The notes below the pieces were generated by a model. It saw nothing but the letters and a program-made list of their open reading frames with translations, had not been told where the DNA came from and did no database searches. Source: Acidobacteriota bacterium (GTDB taxonomy: Bacteria; Acidobacteriota; Terriglobia; Terriglobales; SCQP01). From it: a stretch of DNA of 48,123 nucleotides. The position numbers were made by a program, and so were the translations under genes. Shown here piece by piece: positions 25,026 to 32,087 of this stretch (within the stretch, counting starts at the first letter, position 1; every line of letters starts with the position of its first letter). The DNA lies in the NCBI GenBank assembly GCA_027451805.1, contig DAIDIF010000053.1, forward strand, positions 1 through 48,123, in the 5' to 3' direction.

Positions 25026-25796
25026 ATGCCCGTTCGTCTTCCCTGGCTGTTGCTCGCGCTCCTGCTCGGCGCACCGCCTCCCGCCGCCCCCCAGGCACCC
25101 CAGACCCCGACCGCCGACAAGGGCCGCCAGCTGGTCGCCGAGTGCATCCAGGCCATGGGTGGCCAGCTCTATCTTCAGATCAACCAGCGCAGCGGCGAAG
25201 GCCGCCTCTACACCTTCGATTCCAACGGCAACATGGCCAACGCCGGAACCCACTTCTGGCTCTACTACCGCTTTCCCACCGACGAGCGCCTGGAACTGAC
25301 CAAGAAGCGCAACGTGATCTTCATCTACAGCGGCGGCAAGGGCTGGCAGATCACCTTCAAGGGGGTGGAGGCGCTCTCCGCCCACCAGTTGCGCAGCCAC
25401 GCCGACGCCAGTGCGCACTCCCTCGACGTCATCCTCAAGCAATGGGCGCAGGCCCCCGACACCCTCATCTTCGATCAGGGCCTTACCCAGTTCCAGCAGG
25501 AACCCGTGGAGGCGGTGCAGTTCACCACCGCCCAGGGCCAAACCGCGACCGTGGATTTTTCCCACTTCTCCCACCTGCCCGTGCGGGTGGTCTGGCGCCA
25601 GACCGATCCCCAAACCGGCGGCATCCTCGAACAGTCGGTGGTCTATGGCGATTGGAGCAGCATCGGCGGCATCGAAACCCCCTTCACCATCCAGCGCTAC
25701 GAGGGTCCGATGGAAGTGCAGCAGGAAAACTTCCTCAACGTCAGCTTCGCCCCCTTCCCCGACTCCGTCTTCACCCCCACCACCCGCCGCCATTAG
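25026..25796 (+). CDS. Exported LolA-like/outer-membrane lipoprotein carrier-like protein
   Basis: A 256-residue protein beginning with a clear signal peptide, MPVRLPWLLLALLLGAPPPA, and preceded by GGAGG at about 25015-25019. The body is beta-rich with alternating aromatic positions (THFWLYYRFPTDERLELTKK, VIFIYSGGKGWQITFKG, QTATVDFSHFSHLPVRVVW). This recalls the half-barrel of LolA/LolB or DUF4292-like proteins. The assignment is by fold-like pattern only. It starts 19 bp after pcrA, so it may share that transcript. Confidence 0.6.
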   Translation: MPVRLPWLLLALLLGAPPPAAPQAPQTPTADKGRQLVAECIQAMGGQLYLQINQRSGEGRLYTFDSNGNMANAGTHFWLYYRFPTDERLELTKKRNVIFIYSGGKGWQITFKGVEALSAHQLRSHADASAHSLDVILKQWAQAPDTLIFDQGLTQFQQEPVEAVQFTTAQGQTATVDFSHFSHLPVRVVWRQTDPQTGGILEQSVVYGDWSSIGGIETPFTIQRYEGPMEVQQENFLNVSFAPFPDSVFTPTTRRH

Positions 25797-25830
25797 CACC
25801 GGCGGTCGCCGGCCGCGCGCGCCACCGGGA

Positions 25831-25870
25831 CGCGCGGCGCAGCCGCGCTGGGGCCCGCGCCAATCAATGT
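25831..25870 (+). repeat. Intergenic hairpin repeat, copy A
   Basis: The first 31 bp (25831-25861) are identical to copy B at 36714-36744, then after two variable bases both carry TCAATGT. A perfect 7-bp hairpin, GCGCGGC-GCA-GCCGCGC, lies at 25832-25848. The copy sits 35 bp after the stop of the LolA-like gene and ahead of the EF-G-like gene. Confidence 0.75.
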
Positions 25871-25872
25871 GC

Positions 25873-25878
25873 TAGCAT
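25873..25878 (+). promoter_or_regulatory. Candidate extended -10 of EF-G-like gene
   Basis: TAGCAT preceded by TGC directly follows repeat copy A. It would start transcription about 27 nt before the EF-G-like ATG, leaving room for the AGGGG ribosome-binding site. There is no -35. Confidence 0.35.
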
Positions 25879-25911
25879 GGCGTTTTCGGAGCAGCAGCAG
25901 GGGTTTGCGGC

Positions 25912-28023
25912 ATGAAGGTGTACGCCAGCTCGCAGATTCGCAACTTGGCCGTCGCCGGCCACGGCGGCTGTGGCAAAACTACCCTGGTCGCGGCGGCGCT
26001 CTACACCGCCGGCGCCACCCCGCAGCAGGGCCGGGTCGAGACCGGCACCACGGTCACCGACTTCGACGAGCAGGAGATCCAGCGCCGCATCAGCATCTCC
26101 ACCGGCATGGCGCTGGCCGAGTGGACCGACCCTGAGAAGGCCGGCGTCAAGTTCAACTTCGCCGACACGCCCGGCCAGAACCTGTTCGTGCATGAAGCCG
26201 CCGCCGCGCTGGCGGTGGTGGAGAGTGTCCTGCTGGTGGTGGACGCCGCCGCCGGCGTGCAGGTGCAGACCGCCAAGCTGTGGGAGCTGGCCGAGCAGCG
26301 GCAACTGCCGGTGATCTTCGTCATCACCCGCGCCGATCACGACCACGCCGCCGTCGAGGGCGCCGTCGCCGCCCTGCGTGAGCGCTTCGGCCGCGGCGTC
26401 TGCCCGGTGCAGCTCGGCTTGGGCGAACAGCGCGCCTTTACCGGCGTCGCCGACTTGATCGCACTGCAGGCCCGGCAGTACACCCCCAACGGCAACGGGC
26501 GCGGCTGCGCCGGCGCGTTGGAGGGCGAAGCGGAAGCCGCCGCGCGCGCCGGCCACGAGGCGCTGGTCGAGCTCATCGCCGAAGGCGACGACAAGCTGAT
26601 GGAGGAGTTCTTCGAGCAGGGCACCATCCCGCTCGAGCACCTCGTCTCCGGGTTGCGTGCCGCCGTCCGCGCCCGCCGTCTCTTTCCCGTGCTCATCGCC
26701 AGCGGCGGCCTCAACATCGGCCTCGACGCTCTGCTCGACTTTCTCGCCGTCTACGCCCCCAGCCCCGCCGCCGCCGCCGCCGAGGGTGCGACCCCGGACC
26801 AGCAGCCCGCCCGCCGCGCGGTCAGCGACGATGCCCCGCTCTCGCTGCAGGTGTTCAAGACCATCGCCGATCCCTTCGCCGGGCGCCTCAGCGTCTTCAA
26901 GGTGCGCAGCGGCAAGATCAGCAACGACGATAGCGTGCTCAATTTCGCCCGCCCCTCCACCGAGCGCCTGGCCCACTTGAGCCTGCTCCAGGGCAAGCAG
27001 TTGCTGCCAATCCCCGAGCTCCACGCCGGCGACATCGGCGTGGTGGCCAAGCTCAAGGACACCCTCACCGGCGACACCTTGGGCGACAAGGCCGCGCCCA
27101 TCCTCTACCCGCCCGCGCCATGGCCCGAGGCCGCCATCCACTTCGCGCTCGAGGCCAAAAGCCGCGGCGACGAGGACAAGGTCTCGCTGGCGCTGCACAA
27201 GATGCTCGAGGAGGATCTGGCGCTGCACTTCGAGCGCGACCCGCAGACGCAGGAGTTCCTGCTCGGCGGCACCGGCCAGCAGCACGTCGAGATCGCGGTG
27301 GCCAAGCTCAAGCAGCGCTACAACGTCGAGGTCAAGCTGCGCGCCCCCCGCGTCGCCTACCGCGAGACCATCCTGGGCAAGGCCGACGTTCAGGGCCGCC
27401 ATAAGAAGCAGACCGGCGGCCATGGCCAGTTCGGCGATTGCCGCATCCGCATGGAGCCGCTGCCGCGCGGCGCCGGCTTCGAGTTCAAGAACGAGATTTT
27501 CGGCGGCGCCATCCCGCGCAACTTCATCCCCGCGGTCGAGAAGGGCATCCAGGAGAGCGCCCAGCGCGGCTACCTCGCCGGCTATCCCGTGGTGGATTTC
27601 CGCGTCGAGCTCTACGACGGCTCCTACCACGATGTGGACTCCAGCGAGATGGCGTTCAAGGTCGCCGGCTCGCTCGCCTTCAAAAAGGCGATGGAGCTGG
27701 CCCGGCCGGTGCTGCTGGAGCCGGTCATGGAGGTCGAGGTGGAGTCGCCGGAGGAGTTCGCCGGCGATCTGATCGGCGACCTCAACGCCCGCCGCGGCCG
27801 CATCGAGGGCATGATGCCGCGCAACGGCGGCGAGTTCATCCGCGCTCAGGTGCCGCTGGCGGAGATGCTCACCTACCAGTCCGATCTCACCTCCAAGACC
27901 CAGGGCCGCGGCAGCTTCCACATGCATTTTTCCCACTACGACCTGGTGCCGGCGCAGCAGGCCGACAAGATTATCGCCAAGGCGCGCGCCGAGCGCGGCC
28001 ACGCCGTCGAGGACGAGGAGTAA
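25912..28023 (+). CDS. EF-G-like translational GTPase (FusA2-type paralogue)
   Basis: A 703-residue EF-G paralogue with the full five-domain length. G1 is AGHGGCGKTTL (A15-L25), G3 is DTPGQN (D85-N90) and G4 is TRAD (139-142). Canonical EF-G has GHIDAGKT, DTPGHVD and NKMD. The His that activates GTP-hydrolysis water is replaced by Gln89. GTTVTDFDEQEIQRR and HKKQTGGHGQFGDC (domain IV) match the EF-G-like class that includes mycobacterial FusA2, in which that His is also not conserved. A normal fusA would be expected elsewhere. The role is unknown: ribosome recycling, stress or a non-canonical factor. The AhpD-like gene follows after 4 bp. Confidence 0.88.
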   Translation: MKVYASSQIRNLAVAGHGGCGKTTLVAAALYTAGATPQQGRVETGTTVTDFDEQEIQRRISISTGMALAEWTDPEKAGVKFNFADTPGQNLFVHEAAAALAVVESVLLVVDAAAGVQVQTAKLWELAEQRQLPVIFVITRADHDHAAVEGAVAALRERFGRGVCPVQLGLGEQRAFTGVADLIALQARQYTPNGNGRGCAGALEGEAEAAARAGHEALVELIAEGDDKLMEEFFEQGTIPLEHLVSGLRAAVRARRLFPVLIASGGLNIGLDALLDFLAVYAPSPAAAAAEGATPDQQPARRAVSDDAPLSLQVFKTIADPFAGRLSVFKVRSGKISNDDSVLNFARPSTERLAHLSLLQGKQLLPIPELHAGDIGVVAKLKDTLTGDTLGDKAAPILYPPAPWPEAAIHFALEAKSRGDEDKVSLALHKMLEEDLALHFERDPQTQEFLLGGTGQQHVEIAVAKLKQRYNVEVKLRAPRVAYRETILGKADVQGRHKKQTGGHGQFGDCRIRMEPLPRGAGFEFKNEIFGGAIPRNFIPAVEKGIQESAQRGYLAGYPVVDFRVELYDGSYHDVDSSEMAFKVAGSLAFKKAMELARPVLLEPVMEVEVESPEEFAGDLIGDLNARRGRIEGMMPRNGGEFIRAQVPLAEMLTYQSDLTSKTQGRGSFHMHFSHYDLVPAQQADKIIAKARAERGHAVEDEE

Positions 28024-28027
28024 CGCT

Positions 28028-28525
28028 GTGAGCACTTCGGTTGATGAGTTCCCGCCCGAGCAGCGCCTCGATTATGCCGCCGCCGCCCCCGCCGGCGTGA
28101 AGGCGCTCGAGGGCTTGCAGCATTACGTCGAGCACTGCGGCCTCGACCCCAACCTGCTCGAACTGGTCAAGCTGCGCTGCTCGCAAATCAACGGCTGCGC
28201 CTACTGCGTCGACCTGCACGCGCGCCGCCTGCGCCAGGCGGGCGAGTCCCACCAGCGCGTGGATGCGGTCGCGGTGTGGCGCGAGTCGCCCGTCTTCACC
28301 CACCCGGAGCGCGCCGCGCTCGCCTGGGCCGAGGCGGTGACCCTGATCGGCGAGGATCACGTGCCCTACGACGTCTACCGCTGGGTGGACCGGTATTTCA
28401 CCGGCAAAACGCTCGCCGATCTCACCCTCGCGGTGATCGCCATCAACGCCTGGAACCGCCTCGCGGTCACCTTCCGCAAGCCCACCCCCATCGAACCCGC
28501 CAATCCGCCCCGGAAGGTGGAATGA
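28028..28525 (+). CDS. AhpD-like / carboxymuconolactone decarboxylase-family protein
   Basis: A 165-residue AhpD-like helical protein. C57 and C60 in INGCAYCVDLHARRL, followed by H64, reproduce the AhpD active site CxxCxxxH. Members use the vicinal thiols for peroxidase or peroxidase-reductant chemistry. The start is GTG 28028, only 4 bp after the EF-G-like stop, so it is probably translated as part of that operon. A conserved C-terminal NAWNRLAVTFR is typical of the family. Confidence 0.88.
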   Translation: MSTSVDEFPPEQRLDYAAAAPAGVKALEGLQHYVEHCGLDPNLLELVKLRCSQINGCAYCVDLHARRLRQAGESHQRVDAVAVWRESPVFTHPERAALAWAEAVTLIGEDHVPYDVYRWVDRYFTGKTLADLTLAVIAINAWNRLAVTFRKPTPIEPANPPRKVE

Positions 28526-28528
28526 GAC

Positions 28529-28557
28529 GCCGCGCTGGGACGCGCGCCCGTCAATGT
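28529..28557 (+). repeat. Intergenic repeat, copy C
   Basis: Aligned without gaps to copies A and B from GCCGCGCT to TCAATGT (29 bp), it differs at two positions plus the variable dinucleotide. The left hairpin arm is missing. It lies between the convergent AhpD-like and ThyX-like genes. Confidence 0.65.
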
Positions 28558-28558
28558 T

Positions 28559-29956
28559 TTAGCGGATCAGCGGATCGGAGGGAAGGTTGGGGTCGGTCAC
28601 CCGCAGGCCGCGCGCCAGTTCCGGATGGCGTGCGCGCAGCGCCTCGAACATCGCCCACGCTGCCCGGCGGTAGGCGATGTGCCCGCCCGGCGCGGTGCGC
28701 AGCTCGGCGATGTAGATCAGCTGCGCCAGGTCCATCTTGAACAGGCTGCGCTTGCGATATCCCAGCGGCAGCGCGTAGGCCGCCGCCGCCGGCCGCGCCG
28801 CCGCCCAGGCGCCCGCCGCCTCCATCGCCGCGCGGTAGGCGTCGTGCGCCGCGCTTGCCTCCACCGCCGGCGCGGTGTCGTAGCCGTGTGCCGGCGTGTA
28901 GCCCTGGTGCAGTTGCACGCAGCGGCGGTGCCGGTGCAGGTCGCGGAACCCGCCGATGTCCATCAGGATGTCGAACTGAAACGCGTAGCCCGCCTGCCAG
29001 GGCCGGGCCACGTCGTCGTGCGCGCCCCGTAGCCCGCGCTCGAGCGCGAGAATCTCCGCCCGCCGCGCCGCCGGCAGCGCCCCCACCGCCGCCAGCATCT
29101 GGCCATAGCTGTGGTGGGTGTGGGGATAGAGCAGCGCGGCCGCGACTTCGATTTCGAGCGTCGCCGGGCTCTCCAGATGCACCCCCGGCGCGGTCGCGGG
29201 CGCCACCCCCTGCAGCAGTTCCGCCGCCGCCTGCGCCAGCGCGGCGCGCGCCTGCTGTTGGTAAGGGTTGGGGTCGGTGTACCGCACCAGCGTCGGCACC
29301 GCCCCCGGCGCGCCCGCCGCCTGCTTCAGCGCCGCCCCCACCTCGCGGCACTCGCTCCACGGCGACGACAGCAGGCGCACGATCTGCTGCTCCAGCGTGC
29401 GCGCGCTGACGATCTGCCCCAGGCTGGTCGCCGTCCCCAGTGGTAAAAGGTAGCGGCTGGCGTCGAAGGCGCGGGCGCGCAGCGTGCGCCGGTAAGTCTC
29501 CGGCTTCATCGCCTCCGGCCGTGGATGCTCCGCCTCCAGCTCGGCCTCCACCTGCGCGCTCACCGCCTCGTAGGCGGCGAACAGCGCCGCCATCGCCGGC
29601 GCATAGCCGGGGTCGCTCTCCAACTCCGCCGGCGTGATGTGGCCCGAGGTCCGGAACTGCTGGTACCGGGTGGAGCGCTCCTGGCCGTCCCACCGCGATT
29701 CGTCGGCGACCTCGATCGCCGCCAGAATGGACAGCCGTTCGACCGCGAAGCTCAAGTGCGCCAGGTCCGCGATCGAGCGGTGGCCGTACTCGAAGTAAAA
29801 GGTGTTGAGAAACTTCTCCGCCTTCTGTTCGTCCAGCTCCTTCAGGCTCTCGCGCAGCGACAGCGCCGAGCGGCTGTAGCGTGCCATGGCGTAGGCCGCG
29901 ATCTCCGGCTCCACGCCGCTCACCAGGTAAACCTCATGCCCGTTGCGGGTAGGCAT
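28559..29956 (-). CDS. Long ThyX-like protein with two ThyX-related halves
   Basis: A 465-residue protein, about twice the usual ThyX length. The N-terminal half has YGHRSIADLAHLSFAVERLS and GQERSTRYQ, matching the ThyX order but with the RHR-x7-S motif degenerate. The C-terminal half has FDILMDIGGFRDLHRHR, in which RHR is kept. ThyX makes dTMP from dUMP with FAD and methylene-tetrahydrofolate. I assign the family with fair confidence, but whether it is an active thymidylate synthase is open. ATG 29956 was preferred over the upstream ATG at 30004, which would overlap the divergent rsmB start. Confidence 0.75.
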   Translation of the reverse strand: MPTRNGHEVYLVSGVEPEIAAYAMARYSRSALSLRESLKELDEQKAEKFLNTFYFEYGHRSIADLAHLSFAVERLSILAAIEVADESRWDGQERSTRYQQFRTSGHITPAELESDPGYAPAMAALFAAYEAVSAQVEAELEAEHPRPEAMKPETYRRTLRARAFDASRYLLPLGTATSLGQIVSARTLEQQIVRLLSSPWSECREVGAALKQAAGAPGAVPTLVRYTDPNPYQQQARAALAQAAAELLQGVAPATAPGVHLESPATLEIEVAAALLYPHTHHSYGQMLAAVGALPAARRAEILALERGLRGAHDDVARPWQAGYAFQFDILMDIGGFRDLHRHRRCVQLHQGYTPAHGYDTAPAVEASAAHDAYRAAMEAAGAWAAARPAAAAYALPLGYRKRSLFKMDLAQLIYIAELRTAPGGHIAYRRAAWAMFEALRARHPELARGLRVTDPNLPSDPLIR

Positions 29957-29990
29957 GCCGCCTATTGTCCCACGGGGCGGCCGACGTGCC

Positions 29991-31349
29991 ATGCTGGAAG
30001 GCATGCCGGTTGCGCCCGCCCGTGCGTTCGCCCGCGATGTGCTGCTTGCCGTCGAGCAGCGCGCCGCCTACGCCGCTGACATGCTGCACGGCCGCCCCGC
30101 GCGCGAGCTCAGCCCCGAGGACCTGCGCCTGGCCACCGAACTGGTGATGGGCGTGCTGCGCTGGCGCGGCCAGCTCGACTACGTCCTGGAGCGCGCCGCC
30201 CGGCGCAAGGTCGAGGCCATGGCCCCGCTGGCCCGCGTGGCGCTGCGGCTGGGCGCCTACCAGCTGCGCTTCCTCACCCGGGTGCCGGCGCAGGCGGCCG
30301 TGCACCAGAGTGTCGAGATCGCCAAGGCCGAAGGGCCGCATCTCGGCGGCTTTGTCAACGCCGTGCTGCGCCATTTGCCGCGCGAGCCGCTGGCCGCGCT
30401 GCTCGGCGCCGAGGCCGATCTCGGCCGCCGCCGCGAGGCCGAGTTCTCCCATCCCGCCTGGCTGCTCGAGCGCTGGAGCCGCAACTTCTCCCCGCAGGCC
30501 GCTGACGCCGTCGCCGAGTACGATAACCAGCCCCCGCCCGTGGCCATCCGCCGCGCCGCCGCCGCCGTCGGCACCGAAGGCGCCGCCGCGCTGGGGCCCG
30601 CGCCCGTCGAGGGCGTCGAGCTGGCGCCCGGCCGCATCCTGCGCAGCGCGCAGCGCGTCGTCGCCGGCGATGTCACCAAAACCGCGGCCTACCGCCGCCG
30701 CGCGCTCTGGGTGCAGGACGAAGCCTCGCAGCTCATCCCCTGGCTGCTCGAACCCCTGCCCGGCGAGCGTATCCTCGACGCCTGCGCCGCCCCGGGCGGC
30801 AAGGCCGCCTGGCTGCGCGCGGCCGCCCCCGGCGGCTTGCTGGTCGCGCTCGAGCGCCATGAGTACCGCGCCCGGTTGCTGCGCCGCCGCGTCCCGGGTG
30901 CCGCCGTTGTGGTGGGCGACGCCGGCCGCCTGCCGCTGGCGGGTGGTTTCGACGCCATCCTGCTCGATGCGCCCTGCACCGGTACCGGGACCCTGGCGCG
31001 CAACCCGGAAATCCGCTGGCGGCTGCGGCCCGAGGACCCGGCGCGGCTGGCGCAGTTGCAACTCGCCCTGCTGCGGTCAACGGCGGCGGCGCTGCGCCCC
31101 CGCGGCCGCTTGCTCTACAGCGTCTGTTCGATCGAGCCCGAAGAGGGCGAAGACGTGGTTGCCGCCGCGCTCGCCGCCGACCCCCGCCTCGAGCGCCTGC
31201 CGGCGGCGACGGTGCTGGCCCGGCTCGCCCATGCCGGCGCCCTGACGGTGGCGGCAACCGCCCTCACCGCCGGCGACGATCTCCGCCTCCTGCCCGGCGC
31301 GCTCGGCACCGACGGCTTCTTTGCCGCCTTGCTCCGCCGCCGGGCTTAG
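29991..31349 (+). CDS. rsmB: 16S rRNA (cytosine-967-C5)-methyltransferase
   Basis: A 452-residue RsmB/Sun-type methyltransferase. The N-terminal NusB-like RNA-binding domain covers about residues 5-135. The SAM domain follows, with motif I ILDACAAPGGKA (261-272), motif IV DAPC (C329) and the catalytic motif VI YSVCS (C379). It methylates C967 of 16S rRNA with two cysteines. A 20-bp core of the intergenic repeat is found in frame at 30585-30604, in the linker between domains. The start could be ATG 29991 or 30003. Confidence 0.93.
   Translation: MLEGMPVAPARAFARDVLLAVEQRAAYAADMLHGRPARELSPEDLRLATELVMGVLRWRGQLDYVLERAARRKVEAMAPLARVALRLGAYQLRFLTRVPAQAAVHQSVEIAKAEGPHLGGFVNAVLRHLPREPLAALLGAEADLGRRREAEFSHPAWLLERWSRNFSPQAADAVAEYDNQPPPVAIRRAAAAVGTEGAAALGPAPVEGVELAPGRILRSAQRVVAGDVTKTAAYRRRALWVQDEASQLIPWLLEPLPGERILDACAAPGGKAAWLRAAAPGGLLVALERHEYRARLLRRRVPGAAVVVGDAGRLPLAGGFDAILLDAPCTGTGTLARNPEIRWRLRPEDPARLAQLQLALLRSTAAALRPRGRLLYSVCSIEPEEGEDVVAAALAADPRLERLPAATVLARLAHAGALTVAATALTAGDDLRLLPGALGTDGFFAALLRRRA
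30585..30604 (+). repeat. Repeat core embedded in rsmB
   Basis: This 20-bp stretch is identical to the core of the intergenic repeat (25842-25861 and the same part of copy B). It encodes part of AALGPAPVE at residues 199-207, in a variable linker ahead of the catalytic domain. The following bases, CGTCGA, also start like the repeat tail of copy C. Confidence 0.5.
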
Positions 31350-31357
31350 CGCCTCGC

Positions 31358-31377
31358 GGGGGCCGCGCCAGTCAATG
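31358..31377 (+). repeat. Intergenic repeat, copy D (partial)
   Basis: Only the right half is kept: GGGGGCCGCGCC, two variable bases, then TCAATG. It lies 3' of rsmB and its last bases are the stop region of the convergent BON gene. It is less certain than copies A-C. Confidence 0.45.
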
Positions 31378-31947
31378 CCGCTCCCGCCGCGGCACGCGGA
31401 TGTCGTTCTCTAGCTTGCGCCCGTCGGCGTTGGCGCGCGCAATCTCGCCGGCTTCGTCTTTGGCGTGCGGCGAGTCCGCGCGCCCGCCCAGCGTGACCTG
31501 CGCCTGGCGGACGGTGACGGTCACTTGCCCCATCCCCGGTTTCGCCGCCAGTGCGTTGAGGATCGCCGCCTGCACATCGGCGCTGCTGGCCGCGGTCGCG
31601 GGCTCGGCGCTCCGGGCGGGCGCGGCGGCGGCGCCCGCCAGCGGCAGGGCGGCGGCGTTGACGGCGATCCGGTTCTCCACCTCATGCACGCCGGCCACCC
31701 GCTGGACGACGTGGCTGGCGCGGTCCTTGTCCCGCTTCGTGGGCAAGGCGCCATGGAGCACGACGCGGCCGTCGGCGCCCACGCTGGCGTCGAGCGGGTA
31801 CCGGCCCAGTTTCGGGTCCGCGATCAGCGCTTGCAGCACCGCGGTGCGCACCCCTGCCACCGTCTCCCGCGTTTGTGCCACCCCCGCCGCTCCCCCCACC
31901 CGCGCTGCCAGCGCCGCCGCCAACCAGCACGCCCATAACCACTGCAT
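31372..31947 (-). CDS. Second secreted protein with two BON modules
   Basis: A 191-residue exported protein starting MQWLWACWLAAALAARVGGA, a signal peptide. Two BON-type modules are recognisable: residues 30-95 (DASVGADGRVVLHGALPTKRD, VAGVHEVENRI) and residues 125-185 (VTVTVRQAQVTLGGRADSP). It is a paralogue in architecture of the protein at 16326-16994. Periplasmic membrane-associated roles are usual for BON proteins. The 3' end is 22 bp from the rsmB stop. Confidence 0.82.
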   Translation of the reverse strand: MQWLWACWLAAALAARVGGAAGVAQTRETVAGVRTAVLQALIADPKLGRYPLDASVGADGRVVLHGALPTKRDKDRASHVVQRVAGVHEVENRIAVNAAALPLAGAAAAPARSAEPATAASSADVQAAILNALAAKPGMGQVTVTVRQAQVTLGGRADSPHAKDEAGEIARANADGRKLENDIRVPRRERH

Positions 31948-32019
31948 AATCTTTTGCCCTGCCCCGCCGATACACCTATGGAAGGAGTAGGTTGGCCACA
32001 GGTTGTCCCGGGTCTCCTT

Positions 32020-32049
32020 TTGACCGGTGCCGGCTGCCTCGCATATAGT
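32020..32049 (+). promoter_or_regulatory. Sigma-70-type promoter of the diguanylate cyclase gene
   Basis: TTGACC (32020-32025) and TATAGT (32044-32049) are separated by 18 bp. This is the best full promoter in the window. The leader would be about 30 nt and includes a small GACTC/GAGTC hairpin at 32056-32071. Confidence 0.6.
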
Positions 32050-32087
32050 TACGGGGACTCTGGCCCGAGTCAGAGGCCGCCTCCGCT

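Noticed and set aside
32050-32087. Riboswitch (cyclic di-GMP type) ahead of the diguanylate cyclase gene
   Set aside because: The leader is under 40 nt and has only a 5-bp hairpin, much too short for a known riboswitch.
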